Origin: Morganella sibonii
Lineage (GTDB): Bacteria > Pseudomonadota > Gammaproteobacteria > Enterobacterales > Enterobacteriaceae
Direction: 5' to 3' (one strand)
NCBI RefSeq assembly: GCF_040560245.1
Contig: NZ_JAKMWP010000011.1
Length of the DNA stretch: 64,000 nt
Shown here: in pieces, positions 58,871 through 64,000 of the stretch
How the letters are laid out: every line of letters begins with the position of its first letter
How positions within the stretch are numbered: the first letter of the stretch is position 1
Program-made: the position numbers and the translations under genes
The notes under the pieces: model-generated
Seen by the model: the letters and a program-made list of their open reading frames with translations, nothing else
The model's database searches: none
What the model was told of the DNA's origin: nothing

Positions 58871-59343
58871 TGACGATATTATCCTTCCTGGCAGCACTGG
58901 CACAGGATATGCTGCTGGCGGCGATCCCCGCGGCCGGGTTTGCCATGGTATTCAATGTACCGAAACGGGCACTGAAATATTGTGCACTGCTGGGGGCAAT
59001 CGGCCACGGCAGCCGGTTTATCCTGATTGCCGCCGGTTTTGATATTGTCTCCGCCACATTCTGGGCATCGGTTCTGGTCGGGATCATTGGTATTCAGTGG
59101 TCCCGCTGGTGGCTGGCACATCCGAAAGTTTTTACGGTGGCGGCCATTATTCCGATGTTTCCGGGAATTAATGCCTATATGGCGATGCTGGCGGTTATTA
59201 AACTGTCGCAGTCAGGTTTTACCCCTGAACTGCTGGAAATGCTGGTGAGTAATTTTCTGCGGGCGGCCTTTGTGGTCGGCGCTTTATCCATCGGGCTGTC
59301 AGTACCCGGTTTATGGCTTTACCGCAAGCGTCCGCGCGTTTAA
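58867..59343 (+). CDS. yjjB: ThrE-family exporter subunit YjjB
   Basis: 158 residues (E. coli 157), four or five transmembrane helices. LAALAQDMLLAAIPAAGFAM, GIQWSRWWLAHPKVFTVA and LSIGLSVPGLWLYRKRPRV are near-identical to E. coli. Partner of YjjP, which it overlaps at ATGA. Its stop overlaps the convergent 57-residue ORF by 4 bp. Confidence 0.93.
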   Translation: MMTILSFLAALAQDMLLAAIPAAGFAMVFNVPKRALKYCALLGAIGHGSRFILIAAGFDIVSATFWASVLVGIIGIQWSRWWLAHPKVFTVAAIIPMFPGINAYMAMLAVIKLSQSGFTPELLEMLVSNFLRAAFVVGALSIGLSVPGLWLYRKRPRV

Positions 59344-59513
59344 CTGATACGGGTCAGATTCAGAATAATGTCCATCACCGGTTTATCGGTCACACTAATC
59401 TGAATCTGCACCCGGTTATTGCTCTCCTGCACACGGACATCAACTTCTTCCTCATTATGGGCACAGGCAGTGCCGACTATCTCATCGATCATCTCATCAA
59501 CCAGTGGATGCAT
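59340..59513 (-). CDS. Candidate 57-residue acidic protein
   Basis: ATG CAT CCA... to TAA on the minus strand with GGAG upstream. The peptide has an acidic N-terminal helix (LVDEMIDEIVGTACAHNEEE), then two alternating strands (VDVRVQESNNRVQIQISV) and a short helix (PVMDIILNLTRIS), a credible small alpha/beta fold. Tail-to-tail overlap with yjjB (4 bp). Not recognised; shorter than most gene-finder thresholds. Confidence 0.6.
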   Translation of the reverse strand: MHPLVDEMIDEIVGTACAHNEEEVDVRVQESNNRVQIQISVTDKPVMDIILNLTRIS

Positions 59514-59692
59514 GATTATTCTCCAAAATTATTATTGATGTCAGCAGAGTATAAAGTTTCGGATTAAAACCATTCTGTAAAAAAACGCCCTAAAAAGGCC
59601 TTATCCGGCGGATTGGCGGATAAATAAAAGATCTTAGGCGATAATTCCTGTGCTGCGTGGCATAATTGCCCTCCCTGGTATTCTGTTGGCTT

Positions 59693-60691
59693 ATGATTTA
59701 TATGCATATTTTTCAATCATTTCGTATTTTATTATTTTTATTTTGTGTTATTACGTTTGCTGCCGGTGCCGCAGCACCGGAACGGTTCGACGAGGCAAAA
59801 ATAGTTGCCCGTGAGAAGGTCTATTACGACCAGAACCGTAATCCGCAGGGAGAGGGAACGCTCTATTGCGGCTGTCAGTGGGACTGGGCCGGAAAATCCG
59901 GCGGCCGGGTGGATCTCAGCAGTTGCGGCTATCGTGTGCGGGCACAGGTGACCCGTGCAGAGCGGATTGAGTGGGAGCATATCGTTCCGGCCTGGGTCTT
60001 CGGGCATCAGCGTCAGTGCTGGCAGAACGGCGGACGCAAAAACTGTATCAGTGAAGACCCGGTATTCCGTGCTATGGAAGCAGATCTTCACAATCTCGCC
60101 CCGTCGGTCGGTGAAGTTAACGGTGATCGCAGTAACTTCCGGTACGGCGTCGCCCGCGGTGCCGGTTCACAGAGTTACGGGCAGTGCACCAGCCGGGTGG
60201 ATTTTAAACAGCGTGTTTTCGAGCCGCGCGATGAAGTCAAAGGCGAGGTGGCGCGGGTCTGGTTTTATATGCATGACCGCTACGACCTGGCAATGTCAGA
60301 ACAGCAGCAGAAATTACTGATGGTCTGGGACAGCGAATTTCCGCCATCGGCCGCCGAGCGGGAACGGGATCGCCGTATAAGCGCGGTGACCGGGCAGTCA
60401 AACCCGTTTGTGACCGGTGAACGACGCTGGGAGCCGGGGCATATCAACAGTGCTGACGGTATTTTTACCCGTCTGCCGTCTGCGCCGGTAACACCGGTGA
60501 AAGTAACGCCGAAAGCAGAAAAAAAAGCGGCTGATCAGCGTATCCGCGGTAATCGTAACAGCAGGATTTACCACTTTCCGGATTGCCCCGGCTATAACCG
60601 GATCAGCAGTAAAAATATTGAAATGTTCCCGGATGCGGTATCCGCGCAGGCAGCAGGTTACAGCATGGCGAAAAACTGCAAAGCACGCTGA
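59693..60691 (+). CDS. endA: Endonuclease I with C-terminal extra domain
   Basis: 332 residues from the ATG at 59693 (an ATG at 59702 is also possible); E. coli EndA has 235. Signal peptide (LLFLFCVITFAAGAAA), then endonuclease I: YYDQNRNPQGEGTLYCGCQW, the catalytic region RIEWEHIVPAWVFG, LHNLAPSVGEVNGDRSN, and EVARVWFYMHDRYDL. After a Pro/Val/Lys linker at about 265-280, residues 285-332 (IRGNRNSRIYHFPDCPGYNR ... AKNCKAR) form a small Cys-containing domain seen in YhcR- and Ada-like proteins ('sunset' type). Periplasmic DNA/RNA nuclease. Confidence 0.9.
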   Translation: MIYMHIFQSFRILLFLFCVITFAAGAAAPERFDEAKIVAREKVYYDQNRNPQGEGTLYCGCQWDWAGKSGGRVDLSSCGYRVRAQVTRAERIEWEHIVPAWVFGHQRQCWQNGGRKNCISEDPVFRAMEADLHNLAPSVGEVNGDRSNFRYGVARGAGSQSYGQCTSRVDFKQRVFEPRDEVKGEVARVWFYMHDRYDLAMSEQQQKLLMVWDSEFPPSAAERERDRRISAVTGQSNPFVTGERRWEPGHINSADGIFTRLPSAPVTPVKVTPKAEKKAADQRIRGNRNSRIYHFPDCPGYNRISSKNIEMFPDAVSAQAAGYSMAKNCKAR

Positions 60692-60762
60692 TGTGCGGCG
60701 GATAACAGAAATGTGGCAAAAATGTTAAATGTCCGCAGATTTTAATTGCTGAAAAGAAAGTA

Positions 60763-60780
60763 TTGTCATTATACTGTCAC
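60763..60780 (+). promoter_or_regulatory. Pho box of phoH
   Basis: TTGTCATTATACTGTCAC matches the PhoB consensus CTGTCATAAAACTGTCAC at 15 of 18. A -10-like TAGTGT lies about 10 bases downstream (60791-60796), the spacing of PhoB-dependent promoters. An overlapping sigma-70 promoter (TTGCTG 60746, TATACT 60770) is also visible. Confidence 0.7.
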
Positions 60781-60826
60781 AGAGTCAGTTTAGTGTTCGC
60801 TTTAGTTTGTCATCTGAGGATAACGA

Positions 60827-60997
60827 ATGCGACATACAGACGAACGACAGTACCGGCCGGTGATAAATACCCTGAACAACAGGGCGGATTTATCACCGGC
60901 TTTTTTTTATCTGAATGTTCACTCATGGCTTGAGGGGAGCCGCCGGTTGCTAACTCACTGTTTCAGTTATTCCGTCATCATAAATCAACAGGATTAA
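60827..60997 (+). CDS. phoH leader ORF (56 codons) spanning the terminator
   Basis: ATG CGA CAT ACA... preceded by GAGGATAACGA, a strong ribosome site. Codons 10-28 run through the terminator stem and T run; TAA ends 4 bases before the phoH ATG. The peptide (MRHTDERQYRPVINTL...) has no known motif and the second half is read from terminator and linker DNA, so it is more likely regulatory than functional as a protein. It could couple leader translation to transcription or translation of phoH. Confidence 0.45.
   Translation: MRHTDERQYRPVINTLNNRADLSPAFFYLNVHSWLEGSRRLLTHCFSYSVIINQQD
60856..60908 (+). terminator. Intrinsic terminator in the phoH leader
   Basis: Stem GCCGGTGATAAAT (60856-60868) / ATTTATCACCGGC (60888-60900) with an inner CCCTG/CAGGG and T8 after it. 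It is unusually strong for a site between promoter and gene, 94 bases ahead of phoH, pointing to attenuation or to a separate small RNA. Confidence 0.85.
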
Positions 60998-61001
60998 GAT
61001 T

Positions 61002-61787
61002 ATGGGCAGACAAAAAGCGGTAGTCAGAGCACGCAAAGAGGCAAAACGAATGAGCCGGAAAGAGTCGCGCAGGGCACGTTTTAATGATGATAATGTGGCG
61101 GTATTTATCCCGGCAGGCGGGGTGGAAGCCATCGGTATGGCGCGGGAAAAACGCGATAACAGTACTGTTTTGCCGCGAAATGATGCGCAGGATAAATACA
61201 TCCGGGCGATAGCCCATAAACAACTGATTATTGCCAACGGCGAGGCGGGATGCGGCAAAACCTTTATCAGTACCGCACTGGCGGCAGATGCACTGATTAA
61301 TAAGGAAATCGAGCGGATTATTGTCACCCGTCCGGTATTACAGGCGGAAGAAGATCTGGGCTTTCTGCCCGGGGATATCAGTGAAAAATTCGCCCCGTAT
61401 TTCCGGCCGGTATATGACGTTCTGGTGAAACGGATGGGGGCCTCATTTTTGCAGTATTGTCTGCGTCCGGAGATAGGTAAGGTGGAAATTGCGCCGTTTG
61501 CGTATATGCGCGGGCGAACCTTTGAGAATGCGGTGGTGATCCTCGATGAGGCGCAAAACGTGACTGTCACACAAATGAAAATGTTTCTGACCAGGATGGG
61601 GGAAAATGTGACAGTTATTGTCAACGGCGATGTCAGTCAGTGTGATTTACCGGGCAATGTCCCGTCCGGGCTGGCAGATGCGCTGCGCCGTTTCCGGGAT
61701 GATGAGATGGTGTCAGTGGTGTCTTTCACACAGGATGACTGCGTGCGTTCATCGCTTTGTCTGCGGGCATTACAGGCGTATAACTGA
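61002..61787 (+). CDS. phoH: PhoH ATPase
   Basis: 261 residues. The basic N terminus (GRQKAVVRARKEAKR) and the P-loop GEAGCGKT at 80-87 are followed by VTRPVLQAEEDLGFLPGDI and Walker B VVILDEAQNVT, then VIVNGDVSQCDLP. It matches E. coli PhoH along its length. Phosphate-starvation-inducible ATPase, probably an RNA-associated helicase-like protein; role unclear. Controlled by a Pho box and an unusual leader. AGGA about 8 bases before the ATG. Confidence 0.94.
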   Translation: MGRQKAVVRARKEAKRMSRKESRRARFNDDNVAVFIPAGGVEAIGMAREKRDNSTVLPRNDAQDKYIRAIAHKQLIIANGEAGCGKTFISTALAADALINKEIERIIVTRPVLQAEEDLGFLPGDISEKFAPYFRPVYDVLVKRMGASFLQYCLRPEIGKVEIAPFAYMRGRTFENAVVILDEAQNVTVTQMKMFLTRMGENVTVIVNGDVSQCDLPGNVPSGLADALRRFRDDEMVSVVSFTQDDCVRSSLCLRALQAYN

Positions 61788-61831
61788 TTCACAGCAGCTG
61801 CGGCAGAGAACCCGCCGCAGCCTGTTTATCA

Positions 61832-62656
61832 TCAGTCGTCAGCATCCATCACATCATGGCGCTGGCGGTGATAACCCTCTTCATCATAACCGAAGCGCCA
61901 GTAAGGGATTGCATACATCTGGCTGTGTTCCCCGTTCAGTTCCCGGCGCACATAGCGGCGCAGATCCCTGACCATCGCATCTTCCCCGGCAATCCAGAAT
62001 GTACACTCTGTCACATCGGCGACCGGCCAGCTTTTAAACAGTGCGGTGATCACCGCAGTTTTCTCCGTACCGCCGGTTACCCAGTGCAGGGTGATTCCGG
62101 CCGGTTTGTTCAGCTCCTGCTGATCCTCTGCATGATCGATACGGATAACCACATTTCCCTGCGCCTCAGCGGGCATTTTTTCCAGCAGTGCGGCAACCGC
62201 AGGCAGTGCGGTTAAATCAGCCGCCATATAATAGTGTTTTGCTGCCGGTAACAGCGGATCAGGCCCGCCGGGATTGGTAATCCCGAGATAATCACCCGGT
62301 TTGGCATTTCTCGCGAAATCCACTGCCGGGCCGGCATCATCGTGCATGGCGAATTCAATATCGATTTCTTTCAGTTCAGGGCGGATTGCACGCACCGTAT
62401 AGGTACGGGCAACCGGACGCGGTTTGTCTTCCGGCCAGACCGGTCCTTTATCTGACAGTACCGGCAGTGCAGGCGGGTTCGGCGCATCTTTGGCAATAAA
62501 CAGCTTGAGGTGACCCCCTTCACAATCCGCCGGATAGGTGTCCAGAGAATCTGCCGTAAAGGTAATGCGGCGCAGATTAGGGGTAACATCGGTAAAGGAT
62601 TTCACCTGAATAAGACGCGGTGGTGCAGGGCGGTAGATATTTTTTTCCCGGCTCAT
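61832..62656 (-). CDS. Siderophore-interacting protein (SIP family)
   Basis: 274 residues. FAD-binding barrel with RRITFTADSL, PRPVARTYTVRAI and FAMHDDAGPAVDFARNAKPG, then the NAD(P)-binding half with MAADLTALPAVAALLEKM and the late FWIAGEDAMVRDLRRYVR. Same family as YqjH and ViuB, which reduce ferric siderophores to release iron. A Fur box 69 bp upstream indicates iron repression. Specific siderophore unknown. Confidence 0.9.
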   Translation of the reverse strand: MSREKNIYRPAPPRLIQVKSFTDVTPNLRRITFTADSLDTYPADCEGGHLKLFIAKDAPNPPALPVLSDKGPVWPEDKPRPVARTYTVRAIRPELKEIDIEFAMHDDAGPAVDFARNAKPGDYLGITNPGGPDPLLPAAKHYYMAADLTALPAVAALLEKMPAEAQGNVVIRIDHAEDQQELNKPAGITLHWVTGGTEKTAVITALFKSWPVADVTECTFWIAGEDAMVRDLRRYVRRELNGEHSQMYAIPYWRFGYDEEGYHRQRHDVMDADD

Positions 62657-62724
62657 GCGTAATTCTCCGTTTTATTGTTGTTAGTTTCGTTATATCTATT
62701 TCGCGGAGTGTATCAGGAATTTGG

Positions 62725-62743
62725 AAGAATGGTAATCATTATC
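62725..62743. promoter_or_regulatory. Fur box of the SIP gene
   Basis: AAGAATGGTAATCATTATC matches the Fur consensus GATAATGATAATCATTATC at 16 of 19 positions. It lies directly in front of the SIP gene and after the cio operon terminator. Confidence 0.8.
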
Positions 62744-62755
62744 AATAAAATTATT

Positions 62756-62790
62756 AAAAAAAGGCACACCGCATGGGGGTGCGGTGTGCC
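62756..62790 (-). terminator. cio operon terminator
   Basis: Stem GGCACACCGCA / TGCGGTGTGCC followed on the minus strand by seven T. It ends the cioB-DUF2474 transcript before the Fur-regulated SIP gene. Confidence 0.85.
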
Positions 62791-62856
62791 GGGCAATGCA
62801 GCTGAATAAACAGTGCATGAAGTACTGATGAGGTACTTACTGATGAGATATGACGA

Positions 62857-63012
62857 CTATTTTACTTTCATTCCCGCCGCCGTCATTAATAAGCGGAAAA
62901 GTGATGAGACTGCAAACAGTGCCAGCACACTGCCTGCCCAGATAGCCAGCATCCAGGCGGTTTTTTTCCACCAGGGTGCCGGTGCGGCAGGATCAGTGGT
63001 AGCCCTGGTCAT
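62857..63012 (-). CDS. DUF2474 small oxidase-associated protein (CydX-like)
   Basis: 51 residues: ATG ACC AGG... to TAG. APAPWWKKTAWMLAIWAGSV then LALFAVSSLFRLLM is the DUF2474 pattern: a WWK/R motif followed by one transmembrane helix. Such proteins accompany CioAB-type bd oxidases, much as CydX does with CydAB. The start overlaps the cioB stop by 20 bp, so it is translationally coupled. The role in assembly or stability is inferred. Confidence 0.85.
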   Translation of the reverse strand: MTRATTDPAAPAPWWKKTAWMLAIWAGSVLALFAVSSLFRLLMTAAGMKVK

Positions 63013-64000
63013 GGGTGATTTTTCCTCTGAAGACATAGTAACTCCACCAGGTATATACCAGGATCACAGGTATGATGAATAAAGCACCAACAAGCATAAA
63101 GCTCAGGCTTTCACCGGGGGCGGCGGCCGTTTTGTAATCAATCACCGGCGGAATAATCATCGGCCAGATACTGATACCGAGTCCGGTGAAACCCAGGAAA
63201 ACCAGACCGAGTGCCGCAAAAAACGGCGTGTAGTGCAGATGGCGGCTGACACTGCGGAACAGCGCAACGACACAGATAAGCACCAGCAGCGGCACCGGCA
63301 GGAAGAACAGAATATTCGGGAAACTGAACCAGCGTGCCGCAATGGCGTCATGCGCCAGCGGCGTCCACAGGCTGATCACGGCCAGTACCGCCAGCATTAC
63401 CAGCGTCAGCGGCTTCAGCACCTTATACATCTGCTGCTGTAAGTGGCCTTCTGTTTTCATCACCAGCCAGCCGCAGCCGAGCAGGGCATAGGCGATCACC
63501 AGACCGAAACCGCAGAACAGCGGGAACGGCGCCAGCCAGTCAAAGGCACCGCCGGTAAAGGCGCGGTTGGCGACCGGAAAACCTTCAATCACGCTGCCAA
63601 CGACCACCCCCTGCACAAAGGTGGCGATGACTGAGCTGATCAGAAACGCACGATCCCAGAAATAACGGTGATGTTCATCCGCTTTAAAGCGGAACTCAAA
63701 AGCCACGCCACGGAAGATTAACGCCACCAGCATCAGTGTCAGCGGAATGGCGAGCGCATCCAGAATCACGGCATAGGCGAGCGGGAAAGCGCCGAACAGC
63801 GCGGCTCCCCCCAGCACCAGCCAGGTTTCGTTACCGTCCCAGACCGGTGCGACACTGTTCATCATCAGATCCCGGTCAGCATTGCTTTTCACAAAGGGAT
63901 AGAGAATGCCGATGCCGAGGTCAAAGCCGTCCATCACGATATACATCAGTGTGCTGAATATAATAATGACGAACCAAATCAGGGGTAAATCAATGCCCAT
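62993..64000 (-). CDS. cioB: Cyanide-insensitive quinol oxidase subunit II
   Basis: 335 residues; the ATG is at the very end of the window, so the gene is complete. Nine hydrophobic helices. DGFDLGIGILYPFVKSN, NSVAPVWDGNETWLVLGGAA and FRGVAFEFRFKA are the CioB/short CydB signatures, and the lack of E. coli CydB-like extensions fits the CIO group. With CioA (beyond the window) it reduces oxygen using quinol. Overlaps the DUF2474 gene. Expected upstream: cioA. Confidence 0.92.
   Translation of the reverse strand: MGIDLPLIWFVIIIFSTLMYIVMDGFDLGIGILYPFVKSNADRDLMMNSVAPVWDGNETWLVLGGAALFGAFPLAYAVILDALAIPLTLMLVALIFRGVAFEFRFKADEHHRYFWDRAFLISSVIATFVQGVVVGSVIEGFPVANRAFTGGAFDWLAPFPLFCGFGLVIAYALLGCGWLVMKTEGHLQQQMYKVLKPLTLVMLAVLAVISLWTPLAHDAIAARWFSFPNILFFLPVPLLVLICVVALFRSVSRHLHYTPFFAALGLVFLGFTGLGISIWPMIIPPVIDYKTAAAPGESLSFMLVGALFIIPVILVYTWWSYYVFRGKITHDQGYH

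Noticed and set aside
58160..58903. 247-codon ORF antisense to yjjP
   Set aside because: His/Arg/Gln-rich shadow of a conserved membrane-protein gene.
59313..59567. 84-codon plus-strand ORF after yjjB
   Set aside because: It is antisense to the better supported 57-codon minus-strand ORF.

Overview
This is chromosomal DNA of an enterobacterium, most likely Morganella or a close relative within Morganellaceae. That is inferred from E. coli-like gene order with diverged proteins and a GC content near one half by eye, higher than Proteus or Providencia. No database search was run. No tRNA, rRNA, CRISPR array or prophage was seen. The only mobile element is an IS3-family end at the left edge, which truncates a glycosyltransferase gene.

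Layout. 0-13 kb: a truncated GT9 glycosyltransferase, yddG, a DUF924 gene, ybdG, an HdeD-like gene, the azlCD exporter with a divergent XRE-cupin regulator, a cysteine-hydrolase-like gene, a QseBC/PmrAB-like two-component system with a perfect CTTAAT-N5-CTTAAT box, a metallo-beta-lactamase-fold protein, an FMN reductase and oligopeptidase B. 13-18 kb: xseA divergent from guaBA. 18-23 kb: a gene set with its own palindromic operators (isochorismatase-like hydrolase, amidohydrolase, MFS exporter). 23-30 kb: an AT-rich surface region with a HAF-repeat autotransporter, a YadA-like adhesin, a VWA protein and an unknown protein. 30-40 kb: a conserved block equivalent to E. coli rlmA-mntP-yobD-manZYX-sdaA-nudL-pabB-yoaH, with the yybP-ykoY manganese riboswitch and a Fur box at mntP, then a YebF homologue, holE and ftnA. 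41-46 kb: copC-copD-yebY, the SdsR small RNA, msrC, proQ and prc. 46-54 kb: ogt, a DUF488 gene, a three-way-junction palindromic element, hemB, a set of tiny related ORFs with FNR-like boxes, and a large DUF2339/DUF3999 membrane pair. 54-64 kb: an NAD(P)HX dehydratase, two UspF-like proteins, yjjPB with a TetR regulator, an endonuclease I with an extra C-terminal domain, phoH behind a Pho box and a leader ORF that spans an intrinsic terminator, a Fur-controlled siderophore-interacting protein, and the cioB/DUF2474 end of a cyanide-insensitive quinol oxidase operon.

How it fits together. Most of the window is core metabolism (purines, serine, folate, haem), metal handling (Mn, Fe, Cu) and envelope proteins. 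The least explained parts are the phoH leader, the small-ORF family around hemB, the three-way-junction element beside it, and the 18-23 kb cluster.
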